Source: Leisingera methylohalidivorans DSM 14336 | GTDB lineage: Bacteria; Pseudomonadota; Alphaproteobacteria; Rhodobacterales; Rhodobacteraceae | NCBI RefSeq assembly: GCF_000511355.1 | Contig: NC_023135.1 | Coordinates: forward strand, 4,020,838 to 4,084,837 | Direction: 5' to 3' | DNA length: 64,000 bases | In this document: positions 51,270 to 59,883 of the stretch, piece after piece | How the letters are laid out: the number at the start of each line of letters is the position of its first letter | Position numbering within the stretch: position 1 is the first letter of the stretch | Notes under the pieces: model-generated | Told to the model about the DNA's origin: nothing | The model's input: only the letters and a program-made list of their open reading frames with translations | Databases searched by the model: none | Position numbers and translations under genes: made by a program

Positions 51270-53363
51270 GTGCCTAAGCTCACCACCGAACAACTTTTCA
51301 GTCCGACCGTCCTGCTTGCGCTGGCGCTGATGGCAATCATTGTGATGATGATCCTGCCGATGCCGGCCTGGGTTCTTGATGTTGGTCTGGCGGCCTCCTT
51401 TGGGCTTGCCATCCTGATCTTTACCATCACCCTGTTCATCGAGCGGCCGCTGGATTTCTCCTCCTTCCCGACGGTTCTTCTGGCCTCGCTGATGCTTCGG
51501 CTGTCGTTGAATATATCCTCTACCAAGCTAATCATCGGCCAGGGGCATTCCGGCACCGACGCGGCCGGCAATGTGATCGAAGGTTTCGCCCAGTTTGTGA
51601 TGGGGGGCAGCGTATTCCTGGGTCTGGTGGTGTTCGGGGTTCTGTTGATCGTCAATTTCATGGTGATCACCAAGGGGGCCGCCAGGATGGCCGAAGTGGG
51701 CGCCCGGTTTGCACTGGACGGAATGCCCGGCAAGCAGCTGGCGATTGACGCCGACATGTCGGCCGGTGCCATCGATCACCAGACCGCCAAGGAACGCCGT
51801 GAGCGTGATCAGCAGGAAACCACTTTCTTCGGCTCGCTTGACGGTGCTTCGAAGTTTGTCAAAGGCGACGCTATTGCCGGGCTTCTGATCACCTTGCTGA
51901 ACTTGGTCATGGGGCTGATCATGGGCGTTCTGGTCCATGGCATGCCTGTTGGCAGCGCGTTTGAAACCTATGCCATCCTGACCGTGGGCGACGGACTGGT
52001 GTCGCAGATCCCATCTGTGATCATTTCTATTGCTGCGGCTCTGCTGCTGGCGCGCGGCGGCACCACCGGCGCCACCGATACCGCCCTGTTCGAGCAATTC
52101 GGACGCCATCCCGCCGCGCTGACAACTGTTGCCGTGCTGATGATCCTGTTTGCACTGGTTCCGGGTCTGCCGTTTCTGCCCTTCGTGACGGGTGGCAGCG
52201 TGCTGGGGTACGCAGCTTTCCGAATGGCGAAGAAAAAGCAGGATGACGCAGAGGCGGAGATCGAGGAAAAGATCGAAGAAGCTGCAGATCCCAATGCAAG
52301 CCGGCCGCTCGGAGATATTCTGGATCTGGATGACCTGCATCTGGAGTTTTCCCCGGATCTGGTCAGCATGGTACTTGATACCGGAACCGGGTTGGATGCG
52401 CGGATTGCCAACATGCGGTCCCATATTGCCACCACCTTTGGCCTGATCCTGCCGGAAATCCGGCTGACCGACCAGCACGATCTGGAAAGAGGCACCTATG
52501 TGGTCAAGGTGCAGGGGGTTGAGCAGGTGCGCGGCACTCTGCATCCAGACATGGTTTTGGCCTTGATGCCCGACAATCATGACGCGCTGCCGCCCGGCAC
52601 CGATGTGACCGAGCCGGTATACGGCGCGCCGGCCCGCTGGATTTCTGCCAAGGCGCAGGAGCAGGCTGCCTTGGCCGGGGCTACCGTGGTCACCCCGCCG
52701 GAAATCCTGGCGACCCATCTGCTGGAGATCATCAAGCAGAATTTCTCCCGCCTTCTGACTCTCAAGTCGCTGCGCCGCCTGTTGGATGAAATGACGCAGC
52801 TTTCCGATGGCTTCCGGGCTGAGGCAAACCGCAAGCTTCTGGATGCGCTCGTGCCGGACAAGGTTCCGATGGATACACTTCATTCAGTGTTGCGTCTGCT
52901 GCTGGAGGAGCGGGTTTCCATCCGCAATATGCCGCTGATTTTGGAAGCGATCGCCGAAGCCCGGCTGCACACCAACCAGCCTGAACTGATCTGTGAACAT
53001 GTGCGCCAGCGGCTGGGTTTCCAGCTGGTGGCCGAGATGAAACGCGAGGACGGGACCATTCCGTTGATTCAGCTGGCGCCGGAATGGGAAGATAAATTTT
53101 CGACGTATCAAGTGGACTCGCAGGGTGCCGGGCTGGACATTGCCTTGCCGCCCGACTTGTTCAATATGCTTGCGGACGGGCTGACCGAAAAGCTGTCGGC
53201 AATCACCGACCAAGGTGTGTTTGCCGCCGTAGTGACCTCGACCCGCCGCCGCCGTTATCTGAAGACCATTCTGAAATCGCGGGGCATCACCAACCCGGTC
53301 CTCTCCTTCGAAGAAATCGGTCTTGAGGCGCGGCCTGCCCTGGTTGGCATGGTGCAGGCATGA
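51270..53363 (+). CDS. flhA: Flagellar type III export protein FlhA
   Basis: A 697-residue export-gate protein. Eight N-terminal helices (VLLALALMAIIVMMILPMPA and LDVGLAASFGLAILIFTITL) surround the FHIPEP-type segment (ARFALDGMPGKQLAIDADMS, then RRERDQQETTFFGSLDGASK). The cytoplasmic domain begins near residue 350 (GDILDLDDLHLEFSPDLVSM). Start is GTG at 51270 with GGGG upstream. The next gene fliR overlaps by four bases. Confidence 0.97.
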   Translation: MPKLTTEQLFSPTVLLALALMAIIVMMILPMPAWVLDVGLAASFGLAILIFTITLFIERPLDFSSFPTVLLASLMLRLSLNISSTKLIIGQGHSGTDAAGNVIEGFAQFVMGGSVFLGLVVFGVLLIVNFMVITKGAARMAEVGARFALDGMPGKQLAIDADMSAGAIDHQTAKERRERDQQETTFFGSLDGASKFVKGDAIAGLLITLLNLVMGLIMGVLVHGMPVGSAFETYAILTVGDGLVSQIPSVIISIAAALLLARGGTTGATDTALFEQFGRHPAALTTVAVLMILFALVPGLPFLPFVTGGSVLGYAAFRMAKKKQDDAEAEIEEKIEEAADPNASRPLGDILDLDDLHLEFSPDLVSMVLDTGTGLDARIANMRSHIATTFGLILPEIRLTDQHDLERGTYVVKVQGVEQVRGTLHPDMVLALMPDNHDALPPGTDVTEPVYGAPARWISAKAQEQAALAGATVVTPPEILATHLLEIIKQNFSRLLTLKSLRRLLDEMTQLSDGFRAEANRKLLDALVPDKVPMDTLHSVLRLLLEERVSIRNMPLILEAIAEARLHTNQPELICEHVRQRLGFQLVAEMKREDGTIPLIQLAPEWEDKFSTYQVDSQGAGLDIALPPDLFNMLADGLTEKLSAITDQGVFAAVVTSTRRRRYLKTILKSRGITNPVLSFEEIGLEARPALVGMVQA

Positions 53364-54139
53364 ACCTGGACTTTCTGCCGCCGGAGCTTGTTGCGCTGCT
53401 GGGGGCAGGGTTCTGGCATGCTGCACTTGTTTTTCTGAGGGTGTCGGCCATGGTATCGGTGCTGCCTGCGGTGGGGGAGTTATATGTCCCCACCCGGGTC
53501 AAGCTTGCAGTTTCTGCGGCTTTTACTTTTGTGGTGGCGCCTGCTCTTCCGGCTCTCCCTGAACCGGATGGCGCTGTAGACTTTGCCCGGTTTGCTGCCG
53601 CCGAAGCGATCATTGGCCTGGCTCTGGGCATTGGCGTCCGGATCTTTGTTCTGGCATTGCAGACGGCTGGCACAATGGCGGCGCAAAGCACGTCGTTGTC
53701 ACAGGTTCTGGGCGGCATCGGAGCAGAACCGATGCCGGCTCTGGGTGCCGTTCTGATGATTTCCGGCGTGACCCTTGCTGTCATGATGGGGCTGCATATC
53801 CGGGCGGCGGAACTGCTTATCGGCTCTTACCAGCTGTTTCCCGCTGGTCAGTTCCCCGCAGCGTCTGGGTTGACGGAATGGGGTGTGTACCGGGTTTCGC
53901 AAAGCTTTTCCCTGGCGTTTACCCTGGCGGCGCCCTTTGTCATTACAGCTGTCATCTACAATTTAGCCTTGGGTGTGATTAACCGGGCCATGCCGCAGCT
54001 GATGGTGGCAATGGTCGGTGCGCCGGCTATCACCTTCGGCGGTCTGTTCATCCTGATGGTTGGCAGTCCGATGATTCTGGATGTTTGGTCTGCGGCTCTG
54101 ATGACCTTTATGTCGAACCCTGGAGGCGGAATGCCATGA
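53360..54139 (+). CDS. fliR: Flagellar type III export protein FliR
   Basis: A 259-residue export-gate subunit with about six helices (ALVFLRVSAMVSVLPAVGEL, VKLAVSAAFTFVVAPALPAL, GLALGIGVRIFVLALQTAGT). The AAQSTSLSQVLGGIG segment is typical. It is coupled to both neighbours by four-base overlaps (flhA and flhB). It assembles with FliP and FliQ, whose genes are on other operons in this window. Confidence 0.95.
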   Translation: MNLDFLPPELVALLGAGFWHAALVFLRVSAMVSVLPAVGELYVPTRVKLAVSAAFTFVVAPALPALPEPDGAVDFARFAAAEAIIGLALGIGVRIFVLALQTAGTMAAQSTSLSQVLGGIGAEPMPALGAVLMISGVTLAVMMGLHIRAAELLIGSYQLFPAGQFPAASGLTEWGVYRVSQSFSLAFTLAAPFVITAVIYNLALGVINRAMPQLMVAMVGAPAITFGGLFILMVGSPMILDVWSAALMTFMSNPGGGMP

Positions 54140-55224
54140 GCGGTCAGGACGACGATTCAGACAAGTCATTCGAGCCGACGGAACAGAAGCTCCGCAAGGC
54201 CCGGGAGAAAGGCGAAGTTGCCAAATCCACGGATCTGTCCGTAGCCGCAGCATATCTGGGCCTGATCATCGCAGCCCATGCTGCCGGCAGCAGCAGCGTC
54301 GAGGGGATCGGCACCGCTCTGATGGCCTTTCTGGACCAGCCGGACAAGCTAGCGCCGCTGTTCTTCGATGGGCCCGCCGCAGCACCTGTCGGTGGTTTTA
54401 TCGGAAGTTCCATCCGCCCTGTTCTGCCGTGGTTTCTGGTTCCCTTTGGGCTGGTGCTGCTGTCGATCGTCGGCCAGCGTGCGCTGGTTTTTGCGCCCAG
54501 CAAGCTGGAGCCGAAGCTGTCCCGTATTTCTTTCATCTCGGGGGCCAAGAACAAATTCGGCAGATCCGGTCTGTTCGAGTTCTTTAAAAGCTTTGTGAAG
54601 CTGGTGCTCTATTCGGTCTGCCTGGGCGTCTACCTGTCTTTCCGGTTGCCGGAGATGATCGCTTCTTCCGGTACCGGTCCGCAATCAGTTGTCCTGATGC
54701 TGACGCAGCTGGCGATGGAGTTTCTGTTTCTAGCGCTAGTCATCGCGCTGGCCATTGGTGTTGTGGACGCCGCGTTTCAACATGCTGAGCACCACCGCAA
54801 GAACATGATGTCCCGGAAAGAAATCCAGGACGAAATGAAAGAATCGGAAGGCGATCCCCATATGAAAGGCCAGCGCCGTCAGCGCGGCCAGCAGATCGCG
54901 ATGGGGCAGATGATGGCTGATGTGCCCAAGGCCGACGTCGTGGTCGTCAACCCGACACACTATGCAGTGGCGCTGCAATGGAGCCGTGAGAAGGGATCCG
55001 CGCCGGTCTGCGTTGCCAAGGGCGTTGATGAAGTGGCCGCGGCAATCCGGCGTGTTGCCAATGAAAACGGTGTCCCGATTCACAGTGATCCGCCAACGGC
55101 GCGGGCTATGCATGCCACGATTGAGATCGGCGGTGAAATTCTGGAGGAGCATTACGCACCGGTGGCGGCGGCCATCCGGTTTGCCGAAGAGATGCGCAAG
55201 CGTGCAAAAGGAAAAATCACATGA
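54136..55224 (+). CDS. flhB: Flagellar export switch protein FlhB
   Basis: A 362-residue protein controlling substrate specificity. It opens with EPTEQKLRKAREKGEVAKST, then four helices, and the cytoplasmic domain contains the self-cleavage motif N272-P-T-H275 in VVVNPTHYAVALQW. MSRKEIQDEMKESEGDPHMKG is the conserved linker. The start at 54136 follows GGAGGCGGAATGCC. It overlaps fliR and the next gene by four bases. Confidence 0.97.
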   Translation: MSGQDDDSDKSFEPTEQKLRKAREKGEVAKSTDLSVAAAYLGLIIAAHAAGSSSVEGIGTALMAFLDQPDKLAPLFFDGPAAAPVGGFIGSSIRPVLPWFLVPFGLVLLSIVGQRALVFAPSKLEPKLSRISFISGAKNKFGRSGLFEFFKSFVKLVLYSVCLGVYLSFRLPEMIASSGTGPQSVVLMLTQLAMEFLFLALVIALAIGVVDAAFQHAEHHRKNMMSRKEIQDEMKESEGDPHMKGQRRQRGQQIAMGQMMADVPKADVVVVNPTHYAVALQWSREKGSAPVCVAKGVDEVAAAIRRVANENGVPIHSDPPTARAMHATIEIGGEILEEHYAPVAAAIRFAEEMRKRAKGKIT

Positions 55225-55619
55225 AGCAGAAAATGCTGGATCAGATGGCGGCTGTGACCGCCGCGCAGTATATGCAGGAACATGCGAAGATACAGCCGGC
55301 GCTGGCCAGGGAGGCGCAGCTCCGCGGCCAGCTGGCCAAGCTGAACAGCCAGGTGCAGGCCGCCCGGGCACAGGCGGACGGCGATCACACAATGAAGGCC
55401 TTAGGAGCAGATCTGTTGTGGCAAGGCTGGCATAGCCGCACCAGGCGCCAGTTGAACCTGGAGCTGGCGCAGGCCACGGCGCAAAAGTTGCGGATGATGG
55501 ATCAGCTGCGCAAAGCTTTTGGGCGCAAACACGCGGTGGAAACCATGGCAGGGTCCGAACGCAAGCGGCGCAAGGCGGATCAGGCAAAGGCCTTTATGGA
55601 GCGGCTTCTGGACGGCTGA
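55221..55619 (+). CDS. FliJ-like coiled-coil protein, 132 aa
   Basis: A wholly helical, charged protein: LAREAQLRGQLAKLNSQVQA, LNLELAQATAQKLRMMDQLR, and a basic C-terminus KHAVETMAGSERKRRKADQA. The length and helix pattern fit FliJ, the general export chaperone that links FliI to FlhA. No other fliJ is near fliI, whose downstream DNA is an IS relic. The call is by fold pattern and position after flhB. Confidence 0.7.
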   Translation: MKQKMLDQMAAVTAAQYMQEHAKIQPALAREAQLRGQLAKLNSQVQAARAQADGDHTMKALGADLLWQGWHSRTRRQLNLELAQATAQKLRMMDQLRKAFGRKHAVETMAGSERKRRKADQAKAFMERLLDG

Positions 55620-55645
55620 GAAAACCTGAGCACGGCGCAAACAAA

Positions 55646-55673
55646 AAGGCCGCTCCCGTGCAGGAGCGGCCTT
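55646..55673. terminator. Bidirectional terminator between convergent flagellar operons
   Basis: GGCCGCTCC, loop CGTGCA, GGAGCGGCC with an A-run on one side and TT on the other. On the minus strand it ends in TTTTTGT. It separates the FliJ-like gene (+) from the second fliL-like gene (-). Confidence 0.88.
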
Positions 55674-55700
55674 ACCTTTGCTGGATCTGCTGTATGCCGG

Positions 55701-56201
55701 TCAGACGTCCTGCCGCGATATTTCCATGATCAAAACGTCATAGACGCCTTTGCCGAGATGTTTCTTTGCCGCTTCGCGCAGCGCTGTACGCAGGGGCTCC
55801 AGCACATCTGAGCGGGTGAACGCCCCGCGGAAACCGCCCATATTGGCATGGTCGAAGAGAACTTGCAGGAAAACATCCCGCAACTTGGGTGCGTAGGAAT
55901 GCACCTTTTCGGCAATGTCTTTCTTGACCTCAAGGCTGAGCGAGATCACCACCAAGGATGTCATCTGGTCGCGTTCCACAATCGGGACCACAAACTGGTC
56001 GCCGACTTTGATGTATTCGCGCTGGTTCTCTTCGCTTTCTTCGGCGGCGGTTTCCACTTTGGCCTCTTTCGGGGCTGGGACGGCCTTGCCGTCGGCAGCA
56101 GCTTTATGTTCCTCAGGCGGAGGCGCCAGCATGATGCCGGCGCCAATGCCGCCCCCGGTCCCGATGATCAGCAGGATGACTGGAAGGAGTTTGGAAAACA
56201 T
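55701..56201 (-). CDS. Second FliL-like protein
   Basis: A 166-residue inner-membrane protein with an N-terminal helix (MFSKLLPVILLIIGTGGGIG), an acidic linker, and a periplasmic FliL-type domain (KVGDQFVVPIVERDQMTSLV, VISLSLEVKKDIAEKVHSYA, GVYDVLIMEISRQDV). It ends the flgB-to-flgH operon, the usual position of fliL after flgH in several alphaproteobacteria. With the copy at 45842-46366, this cluster has two diverged FliL proteins. The shorter N-terminus and C-terminus differ. Confidence 0.85.
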   Translation of the reverse strand: MFSKLLPVILLIIGTGGGIGAGIMLAPPPEEHKAAADGKAVPAPKEAKVETAAEESEENQREYIKVGDQFVVPIVERDQMTSLVVISLSLEVKKDIAEKVHSYAPKLRDVFLQVLFDHANMGGFRGAFTRSDVLEPLRTALREAAKKHLGKGVYDVLIMEISRQDV

Positions 56202-56209
56202 ATCAACCC

Positions 56210-56950
56210 TCAGAACGGCAGAATGGCGTCGAGCAGCTGCTGGCCGTAACGCGGCTGCTGAACATCGGTGATCTGGCCACGGCCGCCATAGGACACACGG
56301 GCCGAGGCGATCTTGTCATAGGTGATCTCGTTCTGGCGGCTGATGTCCTGCGGCCGGACATAGCCGGTCACCAAGAGCTCGCGCAGTTCGAAATTCACCC
56401 GCAGTTCCTGGGTGCCGCTGATTGCCAGAACGCCGTTGGGCAGAACGTCGACAACAGTCGCCGCAACCCGCAGTTCCAGCTTTTCGCTGCGCTTGACGGA
56501 TCCCTTGCCACCCGCAGAGCTGGAGCTGCCCAGTTCCACGGCTTCGGCAGAGCTGGCGCCTTCCGGCAGTTTTCTGTCCAGACGCTGCGGCAGGCCCAGA
56601 AGTTGCGGCATGTTCAGGCTTTCGGACCCCGAACGTGAGCGCTGGGTGTCGTTGGAAATCTCTGCCTCTTCATCGATCTCGATCACCACGGTCAGAATAT
56701 CGCCGCGCTTGATCGCGCGGCGGTCGCCCAGCAGCGATTGCTGCGAGCCGCTCCACAGCGATGCGCCGTCAACAGTGCGCCGGTTCTGTGTCTGCGCAGG
56801 CAGCCCTTGGTACAGCATCGCAACATGTTCGGAGCTTTCATTGGACGGGGTGAAGGAGGGAGGCTTGCCCATATGATCCATCCGGCCGCAGGCACCCAGC
56901 AGAGCAAGCCCGAAGAGCAGCGGTTTGACGGGGAAAAGTTTCTTGTTCAT
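56210..56950 (-). CDS. flgH: Flagellar L-ring protein FlgH
   Basis: A 246-residue outer-membrane lipoprotein forming the L ring. The lipobox LLGAC places the lipidated cysteine at residue 21. Family features are SLWSGSQQSLLGDRRAIKRG, DILTVVIEIDEEAEISNDTQ and SGTQELRVNFELRELLVTGY with VRPQDISRQNEI. Its start overlaps the last base of flgA. Confidence 0.97.
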   Translation of the reverse strand: MNKKLFPVKPLLFGLALLGACGRMDHMGKPPSFTPSNESSEHVAMLYQGLPAQTQNRRTVDGASLWSGSQQSLLGDRRAIKRGDILTVVIEIDEEAEISNDTQRSRSGSESLNMPQLLGLPQRLDRKLPEGASSAEAVELGSSSSAGGKGSVKRSEKLELRVAATVVDVLPNGVLAISGTQELRVNFELRELLVTGYVRPQDISRQNEITYDKIASARVSYGGRGQITDVQQPRYGQQLLDAILPF

Positions 56951-57372
56951 CAGTTTACCTCAACGGAACCGTCTGCCGCGATCCGCCCGGTGACGGTGGT
57001 GCGGGAATTAAGATTCATGACCCGGACGGCCTCACCAGCGGCACCGCGCCCCAGGGCGCGGCCTTCGGCCGCTATGGTCAGCCCCCCCTGGCGGAAGGTC
57101 AAAGTGACCAGATCGTTGCGTTCTATAATGGCCGGCGGGCCGATATCGCCGGCCCGCAAGGGCCGACCAGCGTACAAGGCGACGCGCGCCTCTTGACCGA
57201 CAACCGCTGCCGGGTTTGACAGTGCGCCAAGGATCTCGCCTTTCTTCAGGGCCAGGTCTTCGGCATTGACGATCGCCTTTGCGCGGATGGTGCGCAGCGG
57301 GATCAGATATTCCGCCCAGACAGGCGGTGCGCACAGGGCGGCGGCGGTCAGACAGGCAAGAGCAAGTTTCAT
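56950..57372 (-). CDS. flgA: Flagella basal body P-ring formation protein FlgA
   Basis: A 140-residue periplasmic chaperone of the P-ring protein FlgI. It has a signal peptide (MKLALACLTAAALCAPPVWA) and the SAF-type domain RTIRAKAIVNAEDLALKKGE, VALYAGRPLRAGDIGPPAII, VRVMNLNSRTTVTGRIAADG. It is shorter than enteric FlgA, lacking the N-terminal third, as in other alphaproteobacteria. It overlaps flgG and flgH by single bases. Confidence 0.93.
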   Translation of the reverse strand: MKLALACLTAAALCAPPVWAEYLIPLRTIRAKAIVNAEDLALKKGEILGALSNPAAVVGQEARVALYAGRPLRAGDIGPPAIIERNDLVTLTFRQGGLTIAAEGRALGRGAAGEAVRVMNLNSRTTVTGRIAADGSVEVN

Positions 57373-58157
57373 CAGCGCACCTGTGTCGTTGCACCCATCA
57401 TCTGGTCGACAGCCGAGATGACCTTGGCATTCATTTCATAGCCGCGCTGGGCTTCGATCAATTCAGTGACCTCGCGCACCGCGTCCACCGAACTGGCTTC
57501 CAAATAGCCCTGACGCAGGGTGCCGAGCCCGTCTTCGCCGGCCGTGGACACAGTGGCAGCGCCTGAAGCTTCCGTCTCGGTGAACAGATTGCTGCCGATC
57601 GCTTCCAGGCCCTTGGGGTTGGTAAAACCCGCCAGAGTGAACTGTCCCAGCAGCTGACCTGCCGAGGTTTCAGCAAAGTAGCCGTAAACTTCGCCCTCAG
57701 CGTTGATGGAGATGCTGGTGGCATCATCGGGAATGGTCACTTCCGGCGACACCGCGAAACCGTCCGATGTCACGATCAGCCCCTCTGCCGAGCGTTTCAA
57801 CGCGCCGTCGCGGGTATAGGCGGTCTGGCCAGACGGCAGTGTGACTTCAAGATAGCCCTTGCCGTCGATGGCGAGATCCAAGTCATTGTTGGTCTGCTGC
57901 AGCGCACCTTGCGCCAGATGCACCGAGACGGCGGCGGGGCGCACACCCAGACCCACCTGGACCCCGGTCGGCAGCACAGTGCCATCCGACGCGTTGACGG
58001 TGCCGGCCCGCGAGATCTGCTGATAGTGCAGATCGGCAAACTCGGCGCGCCGGGCGTTGTAGGCAGTGGTGTTCATATTGGCGAGGTTGTTGGAGATAGT
58101 CTCCACCCGCAATTGCTGAGCGCTCATGCCGGTCGCTGCGATTTTCAAGGCACGCAT
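57372..58157 (-). CDS. flgG: Flagellar distal rod protein FlgG
   Basis: A 261-residue rod protein. The N-terminal rod signature MRALKIAATGMSAQQLRVETISNN, read in two parts, and the C-terminal VREVTELIEAQRGYEMNAKV, are typical of FlgG. The middle contains DLDLAIDGKGYLEVTLPSGQ. It lies 10 bp downstream of flgF and directly upstream of flgA. Confidence 0.96.
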   Translation of the reverse strand: MRALKIAATGMSAQQLRVETISNNLANMNTTAYNARRAEFADLHYQQISRAGTVNASDGTVLPTGVQVGLGVRPAAVSVHLAQGALQQTNNDLDLAIDGKGYLEVTLPSGQTAYTRDGALKRSAEGLIVTSDGFAVSPEVTIPDDATSISINAEGEVYGYFAETSAGQLLGQFTLAGFTNPKGLEAIGSNLFTETEASGAATVSTAGEDGLGTLRQGYLEASSVDAVREVTELIEAQRGYEMNAKVISAVDQMMGATTQVR

Positions 58158-58167
58158 CTGGATTCTC

Positions 58168-58884
58168 CTAGGTCTTGATCAGGTTTTTGATGGCATTGCG
58201 GATGCGTTCGTCTTCCGCCTGCAGAAAGTTTTGGCCCATTTCATAGGCGCGCTGGACTTCGATCATCCGGGTCACTTCGGAAATCGCATTCACGTTGGAA
58301 CCTTCGAGAAAGCCTTGCAGCACCTTCGCGTCAAAATTGTCCTCAATCTCGCCGTCGACGCGGAACATCACACCGTCCTCACGCACCAGCGTGTGCTGCT
58401 CCATCGGTTTGAACAGACCAAGCTGTCCCAGCAGCCGCCCGTTTGCGCTGAGCGAGCCATCCGCCCCGACTTCGATCTTGCCGGCATCCGGCGGAACAAA
58501 GACCGGCGCGCGGCCGGCATCCAGCACCCGGTATCCGTCCATGGTCACAAGGTCGCCATCGGCATTGGGAGAAAAGGCGCCGGATCGGGTCAGCCGTTCG
58601 CCTTGCGGTGTTTCCACCATGAAGAAGGCGTCGCCCTCGATCGCAAAGTCGAAAGTGCCGCCGGTTTTGGTCAGCTGGCCCTGCTCCATCGAGGTATTGA
58701 AGATATTCGCACGCGACATCGACAGCGACTGCTGGCCGGGCGAGGACTGCACAAATTCCGAGAAGATCAGGCCCTCCTGGCGGTAACCGGTGGTGGCCGA
58801 GTTCGCGATATTGTTGGCAATGACGCGCATCTCCCGCATCAGGCCCGTTTGGCGTGACAAAGTTGCGTAGCCTGCATTTTCCAT
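58168..58884 (-). CDS. flgF: Flagellar proximal rod protein FlgF
   Basis: A 238-residue rod protein. It starts MENAGYATLSRQTGLMREMR and has VIANNIANSATTGYRQEGLI, the FDFAIEGDAFFMVETPQG segment, and the conserved C-terminus ISEVTRMIEVQRAYEMGQNF. The start at 58884 overlaps the last base of fliQ; a longer open frame upstream is the shadow of fliQ. Confidence 0.95.
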   Translation of the reverse strand: MENAGYATLSRQTGLMREMRVIANNIANSATTGYRQEGLIFSEFVQSSPGQQSLSMSRANIFNTSMEQGQLTKTGGTFDFAIEGDAFFMVETPQGERLTRSGAFSPNADGDLVTMDGYRVLDAGRAPVFVPPDAGKIEVGADGSLSANGRLLGQLGLFKPMEQHTLVREDGVMFRVDGEIEDNFDAKVLQGFLEGSNVNAISEVTRMIEVQRAYEMGQNFLQAEDERIRNAIKNLIKT

Positions 58885-59156
58885 TATGAGCCTCCGGCAA
58901 TCATCGGAATAACGTGGCCGTGGAAGAAGGCCACCAGCGTTTGTGTCATGAAGCCCATTGTCATCCAGAACACGACCAGGATTGCTGTCAGCTTGGGCAC
59001 GAAGGTCAGGGTCATTTCCTGCACCGACGTCAGAGCCTGAAACAGGCCGATGGCCAGACCGACAACCAGTGCGACAACCAGGATCGGCGTCGACATGGTG
59101 ACGGCGGCCCACAGTGCCTGGCGCAGCGTGTCATAGAAGAGGCTTTCGCTCATCAT
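58884..59156 (-). CDS. fliQ: Flagellar type III export protein FliQ
   Basis: A 90-residue protein with two helices (MSTPILVVALVVGLAIGLFQ and LTAILVVFWMTMGFMTQTLV) flanking the family motif ALTSVQEMTLTFVPKL. Two adjacent ATGs (59156 and 59153) could serve as start. It lies three bases after fliE. It is separated from fliP and fliR, which lie in other operons here. Confidence 0.96.
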   Translation of the reverse strand: MMSESLFYDTLRQALWAAVTMSTPILVVALVVGLAIGLFQALTSVQEMTLTFVPKLTAILVVFWMTMGFMTQTLVAFFHGHVIPMIAGGS

Positions 59157-59159
59157 GGC

Positions 59160-59456
59160 TTAAACCGGCATCCTCAGGATTTCCTGGTAAGCTTCGACGA
59201 CTTTGTTTCGCACCGTCACTGCGGTTTCGACTGCCAGTTCGGTCTGCGCCAGGGCCTGCACCAAAGCGTGCGGGTCGGCGTTTGAGGTCATCGCCTGCAT
59301 TGAGACCTGTTCACTTTGCTGCAGAGTCGCCGCGAAATTCTCGAAGCTCTCTTTCAGGCGGCCGCCTGCGCCGGGTCCTGCATGTTCGGGATCGGCTTTG
59401 GTGGCAGGACGGGCAGCGGCATAGCCGGTTGCGGCGGAAAGACTGCGAATATCCAT
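59160..59456 (-). CDS. fliE: Flagellar hook-basal body complex protein FliE
   Basis: A 98-residue adapter between MS ring and rod. The C-terminal half QVSMQAMTSNADPHALVQAL and VRNKVVEAYQEILRMPV is characteristic. The N-terminus is poorly conserved, as usual. It sits between flgC and fliQ. Confidence 0.93.
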   Translation of the reverse strand: MDIRSLSAATGYAAARPATKADPEHAGPGAGGRLKESFENFAATLQQSEQVSMQAMTSNADPHALVQALAQTELAVETAVTVRNKVVEAYQEILRMPV

Positions 59457-59478
59457 TCTGGATCTCCAAATGTTTTGG

Positions 59479-59871
59479 TTAACGTCTTAATAGGTCCATG
59501 AGTGAAGCGGACATCGTGCGTGTCTGCTCGAACATCTTCAGGTTGGCTTCATAGCTGCGCTGGGCTTCACGGGCGTCCGCAATCTCGATCATCAGATCGA
59601 CATTGGAACCGTCGTAATGCCCGCTTTCATCAGCCATCGGGTGCGAAGGGTCGTAAACTTCCTCCAGATCGCTGCGGTCCAGTGTGACCCGGCCGGTGCG
59701 CACATGCTCCACGTCCGTCTGCAGCTCGCGCACAGCTTCAAACGGCACGGTCTTGCGCCGGTACCCCGGTGTATCAGCGTTGGAGATGTTTTCGGACACA
59801 TGGCGCAGGCGCGAGGCTTGCGCCTTGAGACCGCTGGCAGTGACGGAAAGGGCTCTGGAAAATTCACTCAT
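59479..59871 (-). CDS. flgC: Flagellar proximal rod protein FlgC
   Basis: A 130-residue rod protein starting SEFSRALSVTASGLKAQASR with HVSENISNADTPGYRRKTVP, and ending MIEIADAREAQRSYEANLKM then FEQTRTMSASLMDLLRR. These are the conserved N- and C-terminal rod motifs. It lies 12 bp after flgB. Confidence 0.96.
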   Translation of the reverse strand: MSEFSRALSVTASGLKAQASRLRHVSENISNADTPGYRRKTVPFEAVRELQTDVEHVRTGRVTLDRSDLEEVYDPSHPMADESGHYDGSNVDLMIEIADAREAQRSYEANLKMFEQTRTMSASLMDLLRR

Positions 59872-59883
59872 CTCTCATCCTCC

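Noticed and set aside
50948-51277. A 109-codon plus-strand frame before flhA.
   Set aside because: No recognisable similarity, weak ribosome site, and overlap with the flhA start. It may be real but cannot be supported.
51528-52883. A 451-codon minus-strand frame opposite flhA.
   Set aside because: It is a shadow of flhA; it lacks a ribosome site and any recognisable domain.
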